Below are positions 52,680 through 64,000 of a stretch of DNA of 64,000 nt, piece after piece. The notes below the pieces were generated by a model. The model worked only from the letters and a program-made list of their open reading frames with translations, did not search any database and was not told where the DNA came from. Position 1 is the first letter of the stretch. Every line of letters begins with the position of its first letter. The stretch lies in assembly GCA_028819475.1 (NCBI GenBank), contig JAPPLJ010000008.1:62001-126000 (forward strand), read 5' to 3'. Made by a program: the position numbers and the translations under genes. This DNA comes from Rhodospirillaceae bacterium (GTDB lineage Bacteria; Pseudomonadota; Alphaproteobacteria; Bin65).

Positions 52680-53057
52680 TCAGGCCTCCTCGCGCTCTTC
52701 GACGATCACGGTCAACTTCGAAAACGGCTTCTTCACCCGTCCGACGCGGCCGCGCGCCCGCGCCTTCCAGCGCTTCATGACCAGGCCCTTGCCGACAAAG
52801 GCCTCCTTGACCCACAGCTGGTCGACATCGAGGCCGTGGTTGTTCTCGGCATTGGCAATTGCCGATTCCAGCACCTTCTTGACGTCGCCTGCGATCCGCC
52901 GGCGCGAGAAGGCAAGATCGGTGACCGCCTTCTCGGCTTTCTTGCCCCGGATCAGGGCGGCGACCAGGTTCAGCTTCTGCGGGCTGACGCGCAACCGCGT
53001 CGCCACAGCCTTGGCCTGGTTGTCTTCGAGCCGCCGTTCGGCCTTGGCTTTACCCAT
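52680..53057 (-). CDS. rplV: 50S ribosomal protein L22
   Basis: 125-residue L22, with a loop lining the exit tunnel. [20 protein letters not shown] and the tip region [20 protein letters not shown] are canonical. It starts [14 protein letters not shown] at 53057. Confidence 0.98.
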   Translation of the reverse strand: MGKAKAERRLEDNQAKAVATRLRVSPQKLNLVAALIRGKKAEKAVTDLAFSRRRIAGDVKKVLESAIANAENNHGLDVDQLWVKEAFVGKGLVMKRWKARARGRVGRVKKPFSKLTVIVEEREEA

Positions 53058-53063
53058 CGTCCG

Positions 53064-53342
53064 CTACCCCCTGCGCGCCTTCTTGTCGGCAGCGTGTCCG
53101 TAATAGGTCCGGGTCGGCGCAAACTCGCCGAACTTGTGGCCGATCATGTTTTCGGTGACGAGCACCGGAATGAACTTGTGGCCGTTGTGCACGCCGAAGG
53201 TCAGGCCAACGAACTGCGGCAGGATCGTCGACCGGCGCGACCAGGTCCGGATGACCTCGTTGCGACCGGATTCGCGCGATTTCTCCGCCTTCTTCAGCAG
53301 GTAGCCGTCGACGAACGGCCCTTTCCAGACTGAACGCGTCAC
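53064..53342 (-). CDS. rpsS: 30S ribosomal protein S19
   Basis: 92-residue S19, in the head. [20 protein letters not shown] and the middle [20 protein letters not shown] with [20 protein letters not shown] are canonical. Gap of nine bases to rplB. Confidence 0.98.
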   Translation of the reverse strand: MTRSVWKGPFVDGYLLKKAEKSRESGRNEVIRTWSRRSTILPQFVGLTFGVHNGHKFIPVLVTENMIGHKFGEFAPTRTYYGHAADKKARRG

Positions 53343-53351
53343 TGTCCTCTC

Positions 53352-54185
53352 CTACCGCTTCTTCCGCGCGTGACGGCTGCGGATGATGTATTTGTCTGTC
53401 GCCTTGTTGCTGCGGGTGCGCCGGCCCTTGGTCGGCTTGCCCCACGGCGTGACGGGATGGCGTCCGCCGGACGAGCGGCCCTCGCCGCCGCCGTGCGGAT
53501 GATCGACCGGGTTCATGGCAACGCCACGCACCGACGGGCGCTTGCCCTTCCAGCGGTTGCGGCCGGCCTTGCCGAGGTTGGTGTTCTGATTGTTCGGATT
53601 GGAGACGGCGCCGACCGTCGCCATGCATTCCTGGCGCACCATGCGCATTTCGCCCGACGCCAGACGCAACTGGGCATAGCCGCTGTCCCGGCCGACCAGC
53701 TGGACATAAGCACCGGCGGCGCGTGCAATCTGCCCGCCCTTGCCGACCTTCATCTCAACATTGTGGACGATAGTGCCGACGGGAATATTGCGCAGCGGCA
53801 GCGCATTGCCCGGCTTGATGTCAGCGCCTAGGCCGGATTCCACCGAATCGCCAACTCCCAGGCGTTGCGGCGCCAGGATGTAGGAAAGCTCGCCGTCCGC
53901 GTAACGGATGAGCGCAATGAAGGCGGTGCGGTTCGGATCGTATTCCAGCCGCTCGACCGTCGCCCGGCCTTCCCTCGTGCGCTTGAAATCGACGACGCGA
54001 TAGCGCTGCTTGTGGCCGCCGCCGCGCCGGCGCGCCGTAATCCGCCCGGCATTGTTGCGGCCGCCCTTCTGGCTCTTTCCTTCGGTCAGGTGCTTGACCG
54101 GTTTGCCCTTGTACAGGCCGGACCGGTCGACAAGCACCAGGCCGCGCTGGCCCGGCGTCATGGCCTTGTAGTGTTTCAGCGACAT
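53352..54185 (-). CDS. rplB: 50S ribosomal protein L2
   Basis: 277-residue L2, required for peptidyl transfer. Key parts are [20 protein letters not shown] and the conserved [20 protein letters not shown] that carries the His at the peptidyl-transferase approach. The start [20 protein letters not shown] fits. Confidence 0.98.
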   Translation of the reverse strand: MSLKHYKAMTPGQRGLVLVDRSGLYKGKPVKHLTEGKSQKGGRNNAGRITARRRGGGHKQRYRVVDFKRTREGRATVERLEYDPNRTAFIALIRYADGELSYILAPQRLGVGDSVESGLGADIKPGNALPLRNIPVGTIVHNVEMKVGKGGQIARAAGAYVQLVGRDSGYAQLRLASGEMRMVRQECMATVGAVSNPNNQNTNLGKAGRNRWKGKRPSVRGVAMNPVDHPHGGGEGRSSGGRHPVTPWGKPTKGRRTRSNKATDKYIIRSRHARKKR

Positions 54186-54219
54186 CGTTCCGTCCCGTTC
54201 CGTCAGTTCCCGATGCCGG

Positions 54220-54543
54220 TCAGACGCCGGTCGTGATGTCGATAGCCTGATCGCCCAACAGGGTAACCACGGCTATCTTCACGTCGTTGCGCCGGCCTTT
54301 GCGGCCCCGGAACATCTTTTCCTTGCCCTTGCGGACATGGGTGTTGACGCGCTTTACCTTGGCGCCGAAAAGCCCTTCGACCGCGGCCTTGATTTCCGGC
54401 TTGGTCGCATCCATGGCCACGCGGAAGGTGACCTGGGCGTTCTCCGAACCGGAGGAAGATTTCTCCGTCACCACCGGCGCCCGGATGATGTCGTACATCC
54501 GCTCCTTGGGCGGCTTCGCCTTATTAAGATACTTCCAGCTCAT
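54220..54543 (-). CDS. rplW: 50S ribosomal protein L23
   Basis: 107-residue L23, docking site for trigger factor and SRP at the tunnel exit. [20 protein letters not shown] and [20 protein letters not shown] identify it. The start is placed at the ATG at 54543 ([20 protein letters not shown]), which shares ATGA with the rplD stop; M16 is the start in shorter relatives. Confidence 0.95.
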   Translation of the reverse strand: MSWKYLNKAKPPKERMYDIIRAPVVTEKSSSGSENAQVTFRVAMDATKPEIKAAVEGLFGAKVKRVNTHVRKGKEKMFRGRKGRRNDVKIAVVTLLGDQAIDITTGV

Positions 54544-55166
54544 TTCAGGCGCGCCTCCAGCGCTTCCACCGCATCCGCCGTCAGGACCAGCGTGTCGTGA
54601 CGCAGGATGTCGTAGACATTGGCGCCCTGCTGGGGCAGCAGATCGACGCTCCGCAGATTGCGTGCGGCGCGCACAAAGCCGTCGTCGGCCTCCGCTCCGG
54701 TAATCACCAGCGGTCGCGACCAGCCGAGTTTTTCGAGTCTGGTCGCCAGATCCCGGGTCTTGCCGGATTTCAATGACGCCGCCTTCAGCACCACGAGCCG
54801 GCCTTCCGCCTGTTTGGCCGAAAGCGCCATCTTGAGGCCGAGTTTTCGGACCTTCTTGGGCAGGGCTTGGGCGTGGCTCCGCGGTTTCGGCCCGAAAGCC
54901 ACGCCGCCGCCGCGCATCTGTGGCGCCTTCAGATTGCCGGCGCGGGCGCGGCCTGTGCCTTTCTGTTTCCAAGGCTTGCGGCTGGTTCCCTTGATCTCGG
55001 CCATACCCCGCGTGTTGTGCGTCCCGGCTCGGCGCTTGGCGAGCTGCCAGCGCACCACCCGGTGCAGAATATCCGCGCGCACCGGCAGACCGAAGACGCT
55101 TTCGTCCAGCGTAACCTTTCCCGCAGCCTTGGCCGCCATGTCGACAGACTTGATCTCGATGGCCAT
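54540..55166 (-). CDS. rplD: 50S ribosomal protein L4
   Basis: 208-residue L4, with a tunnel loop and, in E. coli, the autoregulator of the S10 operon. [20 protein letters not shown] and [20 protein letters not shown] are the loop region. It starts at the ATG at 55166, overlapping the rplC stop by one base, and ends overlapping rplW by four. Confidence 0.98.
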   Translation of the reverse strand: MAIEIKSVDMAAKAAGKVTLDESVFGLPVRADILHRVVRWQLAKRRAGTHNTRGMAEIKGTSRKPWKQKGTGRARAGNLKAPQMRGGGVAFGPKPRSHAQALPKKVRKLGLKMALSAKQAEGRLVVLKAASLKSGKTRDLATRLEKLGWSRPLVITGAEADDGFVRAARNLRSVDLLPQQGANVYDILRHDTLVLTADAVEALEARLK

Positions 55167-55903
55167 CAGTCTGCGCCCCCTTCGGCGGGGTCGGCGCCTT
55201 CGCCGTCCGAAGCATCGGCCGGCGCGGCGGCATCCAGGATCGCGGCGGGTACCGGCAGATTGTCCGGCGCGGCCTTCTTCCGGGCATCGCGTATTTCGAC
55301 CAGGCTGCCCTTGGCGCCGGGCACCGCACCCTTGACCATGATCAGGCCACGGGCGGCATCGGTCGCGACGATCTCCAGACTGACGGCCGAGCGGCGTTGC
55401 GTGCCCATATGGCCGGCCATTTTCTTGCCCTTGAACACTTTGCCGGGGTCCTGGCACTGACCGGTCGAGCCGTGCGCCCGGTGCGAAACTGAAACGCCGT
55501 GGGACGCCCGCAGACCGCTGAAATTATGCCGCTTCATCGCACCGGCAAATCCCTTGCCGATGGTTACGCCGGCGACATCGACAAACTGGCCCGGCACGAA
55601 ATGCTCGGCCGAGAGTTCTGCGCCGACCTCGACCAGATTCTCTTCACTGACCCGGAATTCGACGAGCCGGCGCTTCGGCTCTACCTTCGCCTTCGCGAAA
55701 TGGCCGCGCATGGCGCGGGTGACATTCTTCGCCTTCGCCGTGCCGTGGCCGAGCTGGACCGCGGTGTAGCCGTCGCGTTCGGTCGTCCGGTTGTCGACAA
55801 CCTGGCAGGCATCGAGCTGCAAGACGGTCACAGGCAGATGCCGGCCGTCTTCCGCGAAGATGCGGCTCATGCCTTTTTTCTCGGCGATGAGACCGGTGCG
55901 CAT
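55166..55903 (-). CDS. rplC: 50S ribosomal protein L3
   Basis: 245-residue L3. [20 protein letters not shown] begins it and the methylatable-Gln region [20 protein letters not shown] is conserved. The last 40 residues ([19 protein letters not shown]) form an acidic Ala/Asp tail absent from E. coli L3 (209 residues). It overlaps rpsJ by one base (TGATG). Confidence 0.97.
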   Translation of the reverse strand: MRTGLIAEKKGMSRIFAEDGRHLPVTVLQLDACQVVDNRTTERDGYTAVQLGHGTAKAKNVTRAMRGHFAKAKVEPKRRLVEFRVSEENLVEVGAELSAEHFVPGQFVDVAGVTIGKGFAGAMKRHNFSGLRASHGVSVSHRAHGSTGQCQDPGKVFKGKKMAGHMGTQRRSAVSLEIVATDAARGLIMVKGAVPGAKGSLVEIRDARKKAAPDNLPVPAAILDAAAPADASDGEGADPAEGGAD

Positions 55904-56223
55904 CACGCTTCTTCCTTCAGCTTGATATCGACGTGCACGCCGGCCGCGAGGTCGAGCTTGCCCAGCGCATCGACCGTCTGCGGAGTCGGATCGACGATAT
56001 CGATCAACCGCTTGTGCGTCCTGGTCTCGAACTGCTCGCGCGATTTCTTGTCGATGTGCGGCGAACGGTTCACCGTATATTTGCGGATCCGTGTGGGCAG
56101 CGGGATCGGTCCGCGTACTTGCGCGCCCGTCCGCCTGGCCGTGTTGACGATCTCGCCGGTCGATTGATCGAGCAGACGGTGATCGAAGGCCTTGAGCCGG
56201 ATCCGTATCGTTTGGCTTTCCAT
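55903..56223 (-). CDS. rpsJ: 30S ribosomal protein S10
   Basis: 106-residue S10 (NusE), ribosomal and antitermination roles. [20 protein letters not shown] and the loop [20 protein letters not shown] are canonical. The ATG at 56223 ([11 protein letters not shown]) is preferred; a TTG at 56235 would add four residues. The upstream gap to tuf is 62 bases and contains a terminator-like hairpin. Confidence 0.97.
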   Translation of the reverse strand: MESQTIRIRLKAFDHRLLDQSTGEIVNTARRTGAQVRGPIPLPTRIRKYTVNRSPHIDKKSREQFETRTHKRLIDIVDPTPQTVDALGKLDLAAGVHVDIKLKEEA

Positions 56224-56233
56224 CGTCAATCCC

Positions 56234-56271
56234 AATCAAAATGCCGCCGGTTTCGAAAAGTCCGGCGGCAT
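56234..56271 (-). terminator. Terminator-like hairpin between tuf and rpsJ
   Basis: On the minus strand ATGCCGCCGG-N11-CCGGCGGCAT is a perfect ten-pair stem followed by TTTTGATT. It lies just after the tuf stop and 17 bases before the rpsJ start. The U-run is short, so partial termination or attenuation is likely. Confidence 0.6.
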
Positions 56272-56285
56272 CCCGCTATTGCCCG

Positions 56286-57479
<1,194 letters not shown>

Positions 57480-57555
57480 GGTCCTGCCTCTGCCTGCCCC
57501 TGCCGGGGTCCTTTTCTTTCCTGCTGGTTTTTTCCTGCTGGGTTGAGCCTCGCCG

Positions 57556-59631
57556 TCAGGCCATCTTGGCGCGGACTTCCTCCGCGACCGCCTGGGGCAC
57601 CTCTTCATAGTGGTCGAACTGCATGGTGTAGGTCGCCCGGCCTTGGCTCATCGAGCGTAGCGTGTTGACATAGCCGAACATGTTGGCGAGCGGCACCATG
57701 GCGTCGATGACCTGGGCGTTGCCGCGGGCGTCCATGCCCTGGACCTGGCCGCGCCGGCTGTTCAGGTCGCCAATGATATCGCCCATATAGTCCTCCGGCG
57801 TCACCACCTCGACCTTCATCATCGGTTCGAGCAGCTTCGGCTTGCCCTTCTGCATCGCTTCGCGGAAGGCGGCACGGGCGGCGATCTCGAACGCCATGAC
57901 GCTTGAATCGACATCGTGATGAGCGCCGTCATAGAGCTCAGCCTTGAAATCGATCACCGGGAAACCGGCCAGCACGCCGGATTCCTTGGCGCCAAGGATG
58001 CCTTTCTCGACGCCCGGCGCATATTCCCTCGGCACGTTGCCGCCCACGACCGTGTTCTCGAAAACGAACGGCTCGCCCCGCTCGCCCGGCGAAAAGCGGA
58101 TTTTGACCCGGGCAAACTGACCCGAGCCGCCGGTCTGTTTCTTGTGGGTGTAGTCGATATCGGCGACCTGCGAGATCGTCTCCCGGTAGGCGACCTGGGG
58201 CGCGCCGATATTGGCGTCGACCCGGAATTCGCGTTTCAGCCGGTCGACCAGAATTTCGAGATGCAGCTCGCCCATTCCGGCGATGATCGTCTGCCCGCTT
58301 TCCTCGTCCGAACTGACCCGGAATGACGGATCCTCGGCCGCCAGCCGGCCCAGCGCCAGCCCCATCTTGTCGTGGTCGGCCTTGGTCTTGGGCTCGATAG
58401 CGATCTCGATGACCGGCTCCGGAAACTCCATGCGCTCCAAGACAATCGGCTTGCCGGCGTTACACAGGGTATCGCCGGTGGCAACTTCCTTCAGCCCGGC
58501 AAATGCGACGATATCACCGGCGCGCGCTTCCTTGATGTCCTCCCGGCTGTTGGCGTGCATCAACAGCATGCGGCCGGCACGTTCCTTCTTGCCCTTGACC
58601 GTGTTGAGCAGCGAATCGCCGGTGTTGACAATGCCGGAATAAATACGGGCGAAGGCCAGCGATCCGACATAGGGATCGTTCATGATCTTGAAGGCGAGCG
58701 CCGAGAACGGCTCCTCGTCTTCGCTTCGGCGTTCCGACGGCTCTTCGCTGCCGGGCAGGATACCGGCAATAGCCGGTACGTCGACCGGCGACGGCATGTA
58801 ATCGACCACGGCATCGAGCAGCGGCTGGACGCCCTTGTTCTTGAAGGCCGAACCGCACATGACCGGGATGAAAGCGCCGTTGATCGTGCCCTTGCGGATA
58901 CAGGCCTTCAGTGTCGCTTCGTCGGGCTCAGTCCCGTCGAGAAATGCCTCCAGCGCCGCATCGTCCTGTTCGACTGCCGCTTCCAGCAGCCTGTCGCGAT
59001 ATTCCCCGGCCTTGTCCTGCAAATCGGCCGGAATTTCCTCATCGCGGAATTCGGCGCCCAACTGCTCGCCGGACCAGACGACCGCCTTCATGCGCACCAG
59101 GTCGATGACGCCGGCGAACTTCGCCTCGGCGCCGATCGGAAGCTGGATGGCCAGCGGTGTCGCGCCCAGCCGGTCCTCGATCATGGCGATTGTGCGATGG
59201 AAGTCTGCCCCGACCCGGTCCATCTTGTTGACGAAACACATGCGCGGCACGCCGTATTTGTCGGCCTGTCGCCAGACGGTTTCGGACTGCGGTTCGACAC
59301 CCGCCACCGAATCGAACACCGCCACCGCGCCGTCCAGGACACGCAGCGACCGCTCAACCTCGATGGTAAAGTCGACATGGCCCGGCGTGTCGATGATGTT
59401 GATCCGGTGATTGCGCCAGAAACAGGTGGTCGCCGCGGACGTGATCGTGATGCCACGCTCCTGCTCCTGCTCCATCCAGTCCATGGTAGCCGCGCCGTCA
59501 TGCACCTCGCCGATCTTATGGGACCGGCCGGTGTAATAGAGGATGCGCTCTGTGCACGTCGTCTTGCCGGCATCGATGTGGGCCATGATGCCGATGTTGC
59601 GATAGCGCTCCAGGGGTGTCTTGCGTGCCAT
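57556..59631 (-). CDS. fusA: Elongation factor G
   Basis: 691-residue EF-G, the translocation GTPase. G1 [19 protein letters not shown], switch region [13 protein letters not shown]3 DTPGHVDF, G4 [10 protein letters not shown] and the domain IV motif are present, with the C-terminal [20 protein letters not shown]. Length is normal. It lies 60 bases after rpsG. Confidence 0.98.
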   Translation of the reverse strand: MARKTPLERYRNIGIMAHIDAGKTTCTERILYYTGRSHKIGEVHDGAATMDWMEQEQERGITITSAATTCFWRNHRINIIDTPGHVDFTIEVERSLRVLDGAVAVFDSVAGVEPQSETVWRQADKYGVPRMCFVNKMDRVGADFHRTIAMIEDRLGATPLAIQLPIGAEAKFAGVIDLVRMKAVVWSGEQLGAEFRDEEIPADLQDKAGEYRDRLLEAAVEQDDAALEAFLDGTEPDEATLKACIRKGTINGAFIPVMCGSAFKNKGVQPLLDAVVDYMPSPVDVPAIAGILPGSEEPSERRSEDEEPFSALAFKIMNDPYVGSLAFARIYSGIVNTGDSLLNTVKGKKERAGRMLLMHANSREDIKEARAGDIVAFAGLKEVATGDTLCNAGKPIVLERMEFPEPVIEIAIEPKTKADHDKMGLALGRLAAEDPSFRVSSDEESGQTIIAGMGELHLEILVDRLKREFRVDANIGAPQVAYRETISQVADIDYTHKKQTGGSGQFARVKIRFSPGERGEPFVFENTVVGGNVPREYAPGVEKGILGAKESGVLAGFPVIDFKAELYDGAHHDVDSSVMAFEIAARAAFREAMQKGKPKLLEPMMKVEVVTPEDYMGDIIGDLNSRRGQVQGMDARGNAQVIDAMVPLANMFGYVNTLRSMSQGRATYTMQFDHYEEVPQAVAEEVRAKMA

Positions 59632-59691
59632 TCTTGCGGGCCTCTGCGGGCGATTCCCGAAACCGGAAACCGCAATTCCTCTATCTTCTCG

Positions 59692-60162
59692 TTACCAGCG
59701 ATAATGCGAGAACGCGCGGTTGGCCTCGGCCATCCGATGCGTATCCTCGCGCTTCTTGACGGCGGCGCCGCGATTTTCCGCCGCCTCCATGAGTTCGGCC
59801 GACAGCCGCTCGGCCATCGTGCGTTCGGCCCGGGCCCGGGCCGCTGCGATCAGCCAGCGGATCGCCAACGCCTGGGCGCGGTCCTGGCGGACTTCCACCG
59901 GCACCTGGTAGGTCGCTCCGCCGACGCGACGCGAACGCACCTCGATGGCCGGGCGGACATTGTCAAGCGCATCGTGGAACACGCGCAGCGGCTCGGTACG
60001 CATCCGGCTCTCCACGCGGTCGAGCGCACCATAGACGATATTCTCGGCGACCGACTTCTTGCCGTCCTTCATGATGCTGTTCATGAATTTGGTCAGCACC
60101 ACGTCGTGATACTTGGCGTCCGGCAAAATCTCGCGTTTTTCTGCGCGGTGGCGACGGGACAT
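59692..60162 (-). CDS. rpsG: 30S ribosomal protein S7
   Basis: 156-residue S7, which organises the head and in E. coli represses the str operon. The start [20 protein letters not shown] and the C-terminal [20 protein letters not shown] are canonical. Gap to rpsL is 81 bases. Confidence 0.98.
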   Translation of the reverse strand: MSRRHRAEKREILPDAKYHDVVLTKFMNSIMKDGKKSVAENIVYGALDRVESRMRTEPLRVFHDALDNVRPAIEVRSRRVGGATYQVPVEVRQDRAQALAIRWLIAAARARAERTMAERLSAELMEAAENRGAAVKKREDTHRMAEANRAFSHYRW

Positions 60163-60243
60163 GGGTCGGTCTTTCCTCTGGGACCGGCCTGCCGCTCCGC
60201 GGTAAGCCGGCGCTACTCGAATTCTTTCGCTGCGGCTTCCGGG

Positions 60244-60615
60244 TTACTTCGGCCGTTTGGCGCCGTATTTCGAACGGCGCTGGCGGCGGTCGGCGACGCC
60301 GTGGGTATCCAGCGTGCCGCGGATGATGTGATAGCGGACGCCCGGCAGGTCCTTTACGCGGCCGCCGCGGATCATCACAACCGAATGCTCCTGCAGGTTG
60401 TGGCCCTCTCCCGGGATGTAGCAGGTCACCTCGAAACCGTTGGTGAGGCGGACGCGCGCGACCTTGCGCAGCGCGGAGTTCGGTTTCTTCGGCGTCGTCG
60501 TGTAGACGCGGGTGCACACCCCCCGCTTCTGCGGGCAGGATTCCATGGCCGGCACCTTGTTCCGCTTGACCGGCGCCTTGCGCGGCTTGCGGATCAGCTG
60601 ATTGATCGTCGGCAT
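60244..60615 (-). CDS. rpsL: 30S ribosomal protein S12
   Basis: 123-residue S12, in the decoding centre. It opens [15 protein letters not shown] and has the wild-type K43 ([12 protein letters not shown]) and K88 ([13 protein letters not shown]), the positions changed in streptomycin-resistant mutants. The ATG at 60615 fits the family. It heads the str operon, with the promoter at 60911-60939. Confidence 0.98.
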   Translation of the reverse strand: MPTINQLIRKPRKAPVKRNKVPAMESCPQKRGVCTRVYTTTPKKPNSALRKVARVRLTNGFEVTCYIPGEGHNLQEHSVVMIRGGRVKDLPGVRYHIIRGTLDTHGVADRRQRRSKYGAKRPK

Positions 60616-60869
60616 GACTGCCCTGCCTTTTCGCACCGGACGCGCAGCTCCGAGACGGCGGGCGCAGGCTTCCGGCATTCCTTGTTCTCGTTGGCCGATC
60701 CGCTTCGCAGGCCGCCTGACAATCGACGCAGCGACCGGTCGATACAAAACACCGACCCGAAAGCGCTTCATCGGCTTCAGGCCGGTGCAAAGCCGACCCG
60801 GCGGCAGTACCGGACGCTGCGTCTGACGCCCGAACCGGCCGGATCGTGTGGATGGCTCTACAAATAGCT

Positions 60870-60896
60870 GCGGGAGCGGCATTCATCCGCTCCCGC
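60870..60896 (-). promoter_or_regulatory. GC-rich hairpin in the rpsL leader
   Basis: GCGGGAGCGG-N7-CCGCTCCCGC, a perfect ten-pair stem. On the minus strand it lies from about 8 bases after the expected transcription start of the rpsL promoter. It lacks a T-run, so either it terminates read-through from rpoC weakly or it is a leader structure. Confidence 0.5.
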
Positions 60897-60910
60897 CTGA
60901 ACGCGAGCGG

Positions 60911-60939
60911 AAAATATTGCCGACCCGGCGGTCCGTCAA
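60911..60939 (-). promoter_or_regulatory. Sigma70-type promoter for the rpsL operon
   Basis: On the minus strand TTGACG (60939-60934), a 17-base spacer, and TATTTT (60916-60911). Spacing and -35 are near consensus. It points at rpsL about 300 bases away and would drive rpsL-rpsG-fusA-tuf and possibly the genes beyond. Confidence 0.65.
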
Positions 60940-61079
60940 GCGGCAAGCTGCGGGAAAACCCCTATAAACCGCTGCGATGCGACAGTTTTGATACGTTTGT
61001 CGGGATTCGAAATGGCATCCCGCCGCCAGGCGCCCGGCGATTCGGAAATCGCCGGGCCGGCCAGTTGCAATGCCCGAGG

Positions 61080-64000
61080 TCAGGCGGCGTCGAAGCCCGC
61101 TTCCTCGCGCGGACCTTCGAGGGCCTCGGCAACTTCGGCCTCTGCCCAGGCGGCGCGTTCCGCAATGATCTGCTGATCGCGTTCCGAAGCCTCGTGGCGC
61201 AGACGCTTCATCACGCTGCCCGTCCCTGCCGGGATCAGCCGTCCGACAATGACGTTCTCCTTGAGGCCGGTCAGCCGGTCGACCTTGCCGTTAACTGCCG
61301 CCTCGGTCAGCACGCGGGTAGTTTCCTGAAATGATGCCGCCGAGATGAAGCTCTTGGTCTGGAGGCTCGCTTTGGTGATGCCCTGAAGAACCGGGACGCC
61401 CGTGGCAGGGTCGCCACCGTCCCCGCGCACCCGGTCGTTCTCTTCTTCGAACTCGTAGCGGTCGATCTGCTCGCCAACCAGAAAAGTGGTGTCGCCGGGC
61501 TCCGTTACCTCGGTCTTCTGCATCATCTGGCGCACGATCACTTCGATATGCTTGTCGTTGATCGGCACGCCCTGCAGCCGGTACACCTCCTGGATCTCGT
61601 TGATCAGATAGTCCGCCAGCGCCTCGATCCCGAGCACGGCCAGAATATCGTGGGGCACGGCATTGCCGTCCATCAGCAGGTCGCCCGGCTCCACCCAGTC
61701 GCCTTCCTGGACCGTGATATGGCGATCCTTGGGTATCAGATATTCGCGGGGTTCCGCCCCCTCGGCCTCGGGCCGTACGACAATGCGCCGTTTGGCCTTG
61801 TAATCCTTGCCGAATTCGACGCGGCCGGCGATCTCCGAAATAATCGCGAAATCCTTGGGCTTGCGCGCCTCGAACAATTCCGCCACCCGCGGCAGGCCGC
61901 CGGTGATGTCGCGGGTCTTGCCGGTTTCCCGCGGAATGCGGGCCAGTACGTCGCCGGCCTGGATATTCTGGCCGTGCTCGACCGAAAGCACCGCGCCGAC
62001 CGACATGAAATAGCGGGCCTCCTGCCCGTTCGGCAGAACGACCACCTCTCCGCTGTCGTCACGCAGCGTAATCCGCGGACGGAATTCGGCGCCCTTCGGC
62101 TGCTGTCGCCAATCGACCACGACCTTGCTCGCGATGCCGGTCGCCTCGTCGACATCCTCGCGCATGGAGACTCCCTCTGCGAGGTCCATGTAGTTGGCCG
62201 TTCCGGCTTTCTCCGTGATGATCGGCATCGTATACGGATCCCACTCGGCCAGCGTATCGCCCCGCGCCACTTTGGCGTCGCTATCGGCGTGCAGCCGGGC
62301 ACCGTAGGGAATGCGGAAACGCGCGCGCTCGCGGCCGGTTTCGTCTTTCAGGACGATCTCCGAGTTGCGGGCCATCACGACCAGCCGCCCGTCGGCGGCC
62401 TCCACGACATTCCGGTTCGTGATCGAGACGACCGAATCGATACTCGCTTCCACGCTGGACTGTTCCGCGCCGCGCTGCGCCGCGCCGCCGATATGGAATG
62501 TCCGCATCGTCAACTGGGTGCCCGGTTCGCCGATCGACTGGGCAGCGATAACGCCGACCGCCTCGCCGACATTGACCGGCGTGCCGCGGGCGAGATCGCG
62601 GCCGTAGCAACTGGCGCAGATGCCGTTGCGCGCCTCGCAGGTCAGTGCCGAGCGCACCTTCACCACGTCGACGCCGGCATCCTGGATCGCGTCGGCCTCC
62701 TCTTCGCCGATAAGCTCCCCGTCCGCGACCAGAACGGTCTCGTCGGCAGGATGGAGGACATCGCCCTGCGCTGTCCTGCCGAGCAGGCGTTCCGCCAGAG
62801 AGACGACGATATCTCCGCCTTCGACGACCGCGCGGAGATTGATGCCCCGGTCGGTGCCGCAATCCTGTTCGTAGACGATGCAGTCCTGAGCCACGTCGAC
62901 CAGACGCCGGGTCAGATAACCGGAATTTGCCGTCTTCAGTGCCGTATCCGCCAGGCCCTTGCGAGCACCGTGTGTCGAGTTGAAATATTCGAGGACCGAA
63001 AGCCCTTCCTTGAAGTTGGAAATGATCGGCGTCTCGATGATCTCGCCCGACGGCTTGGCCATCAGGCCGCGCATTCCGGCAAGCTGCTTGATCTGCGCCG
63101 CCGAGCCTCGGGCGCCCGAATGGGCCATGACGAAGACCGAGTTGGTCGGCTTGTCCTTTTCGACCGCCTGCATCGAGCGCATCATTTCCTCGGCTACTAG
63201 ATCGGTGCAGCGCGACCAGGCGTCGACCACCTTGTTGTATTTCTCGCGCTGGGTGATCAGACCGTCCTGATACTGCTTCTCGTACTCCTTGACCCGCTCC
63301 TGGGCCTGGACGATCAGCGTGTCCTTGGATACCGGGATCTTGAGGTCGTCTTTGCCGAACGAAATTCCGGCCCGGCAGGCATAGGAGAAACCCAGTCCCA
63401 TGATCTGGTCGGCGAAGATCACCGTCTCCTTTTGACCGCAATGCCGGTAGACGGTATCGATGACCGTGCCGACCTCTTTCTTGGTCAGCACCCGGTTGAC
63501 CAAGTCGAACGGCACGTTGGGATGCCGGGGCAGCACATCGCCGATGATCATGCGGCCCGGCGTTGTAATCACCTGTTCCACGGTCTCGTCGCCGGCGTCG
63601 TCCTTCGAGCGCCACAGCGCCTTGATCCGCGTGTGCAGATCGACCACGCCGTTGTCCAACGCCAACTGGATCTCGCCGAAATTGGCAAAGCGCGGGACGC
63701 GGTAGGCGGCAAGCGCGCCGGCCTTGAGCGCCTTCAACGACGCCTTGAAGTCGGTAACCTCGACCTCGTCAAGCGGCTTCTTCGGGTCCTTGACCAGAAT
63801 GTCATGATGGTCGACCGCCGCGCGCAATGCATCTTCCGACGGGATATCGACCCGCGGTCCGGTGACGTCAGGTCGCTCGTCCGACAGATAGTAGATGCCC
63901 AGGACGATATCCTGGGACGGCACGATGATCGGTTTGCCGTTGGCCGGGCTGAGGATATTGTTGGTCGACATCATCAGCACCCGAGCCTCGAGCTGGGCTT
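61080..64000 (-). CDS. rpoC: DNA-directed RNA polymerase beta' subunit (C-terminal part, runs off right edge)
   Basis: About 973 residues from the C-terminal part of RpoC; the gene continues past the right edge with its N-terminal zinc and catalytic NADFDGD regions missing. Visible parts are [20 protein letters not shown] at the truncated side, the bridge-helix and trigger-loop zone ([16 protein letters not shown]), the C-terminal zinc-like Cys region [13 protein letters not shown], and [20 protein letters not shown] near the end. It lies directly before the rpsL operon, the usual rpoBC-str order. Confidence 0.98.
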   Translation of the reverse strand, partial: AQLEARVLMMSTNNILSPANGKPIIVPSQDIVLGIYYLSDERPDVTGPRVDIPSEDALRAAVDHHDILVKDPKKPLDEVEVTDFKASLKALKAGALAAYRVPRFANFGEIQLALDNGVVDLHTRIKALWRSKDDAGDETVEQVITTPGRMIIGDVLPRHPNVPFDLVNRVLTKKEVGTVIDTVYRHCGQKETVIFADQIMGLGFSYACRAGISFGKDDLKIPVSKDTLIVQAQERVKEYEKQYQDGLITQREKYNKVVDAWSRCTDLVAEEMMRSMQAVEKDKPTNSVFVMAHSGARGSAAQIKQLAGMRGLMAKPSGEIIETPIISNFKEGLSVLEYFNSTHGARKGLADTALKTANSGYLTRRLVDVAQDCIVYEQDCGTDRGINLRAVVEGGDIVVSLAERLLGRTAQGDVLHPADETVLVADGELIGEEEADAIQDAGVDVVKVRSALTCEARNGICASCYGRDLARGTPVNVGEAVGVIAAQSIGEPGTQLTMRTFHIGGAAQRGAEQSSVEASIDSVVSITNRNVVEAADGRLVVMARNSEIVLKDETGRERARFRIPYGARLHADSDAKVARGDTLAEWDPYTMPIITEKAGTANYMDLAEGVSMREDVDEATGIASKVVVDWRQQPKGAEFRPRITLRDDSGEVVVLPNGQEARYFMSVGAVLSVEHGQNIQAGDVLARIPRETGKTRDITGGLPRVAELFEARKPKDFAIISEIAGRVEFGKDYKAKRRIVVRPEAEGAEPREYLIPKDRHITVQEGDWVEPGDLLMDGNAVPHDILAVLGIEALADYLINEIQEVYRLQGVPINDKHIEVIVRQMMQKTEVTEPGDTTFLVGEQIDRYEFEEENDRVRGDGGDPATGVPVLQGITKASLQTKSFISAASFQETTRVLTEAAVNGKVDRLTGLKENVIVGRLIPAGTGSVMKRLRHEASERDQQIIAERAAWAEAEVAEALEGPREEAGFDAA

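Larger units (their letters stand above)
60616..61079. other. Gene-free leader/promoter region between rpoC and rpsL
   Basis: No gene is seen in these 464 bases. On the minus strand it runs from the end of rpoC to rpsL and holds a near-consensus promoter and a GC-rich hairpin immediately downstream, annotated separately. The implied leader before rpsL is about 290 bases. Confidence 0.6.

Noticed and set aside
58372-60867. An 831-codon plus-strand open frame opposite fusA, rpsG and rpsL
   Set aside because: It is antisense to three unmistakable conserved genes and has no family pattern.

Overview
The window is high-G+C DNA from a Gram-negative alphaproteobacterium, probably Rhodospirillales-like. 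The support is an unbroken rpoC-rpsL-rpsG-fusA-tuf-S10-spc-alpha ribosomal block, an ATP12-type F1-ATPase assembly chaperone, paired YceI/cytochrome b561, propionyl-CoA carboxylase subunits, LpxD (outer-membrane lipid A) and the long S14 form without zinc cysteines. I see no phage, insertion sequence, CRISPR array, toxin-antitoxin pair or defence gene. The genus is not determined.

Region 1 (1-8.5 kb) is a transport and activation locus. A LysR regulator (cut by the left edge) diverges from an isochorismatase-fold cysteine hydrolase, a complete LivG-H-M-binding protein-LivF type ABC importer, a second isochorismatase-fold paralogue and a class III CoA-transferase. The import substrate is unknown. 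The CoA-transferase points to a carboxylic acid or a compound that becomes one.

Region 2 (8.5-24.2 kb) is an accessory catabolic island. It holds two luciferase-like flavin monooxygenases (one RutA-like), a DUF1330 protein, a short-chain dehydrogenase, a divergently arranged TRAP transporter, an LhgO-like FAD oxidoreductase, a large molybdopterin oxidoreductase lacking one expected Fe-S cysteine, and a Rieske dioxygenase (alpha and beta). A MarR regulator, a dienelactone hydrolase, another dehydrogenase and a glutathione S-transferase complete it. A strong palindrome before the dioxygenase and a weaker related site before the hydrolase suggest one MarR regulon for oxygenation and hydrolysis.

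Region 3 (24.2-41.9 kb) is a mixed housekeeping and accessory segment. It starts with an 870-bp gene-free stretch carrying 10-bp-phased CATGAC repeats, then an alpha/beta hydrolase, a stand-alone LpxD, a small unknown gene, MgtE, tRNA-Leu(GAG), LipB and a pccA-acylphosphatase-MaoC operon. A DOPA-dioxygenase-like protein and YceI/cytochrome b561 follow. After them comes a compact minus-strand run (transcribed rarA, tiny ORF, RluA-family synthase, AsmA-like, ATP12, pccB) downstream of rplQ.

Region 4 (41.9-64 kb) is the ribosomal block on the minus strand, ending with the C-terminal two thirds of rpoC at the right edge. Two sigma70-type promoters are readable: one before rpsL, with a GC-rich hairpin in the leader, and one before rpsM whose -35 box contains the adk stop codon. 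A terminator-like hairpin separates tuf from rpsJ.
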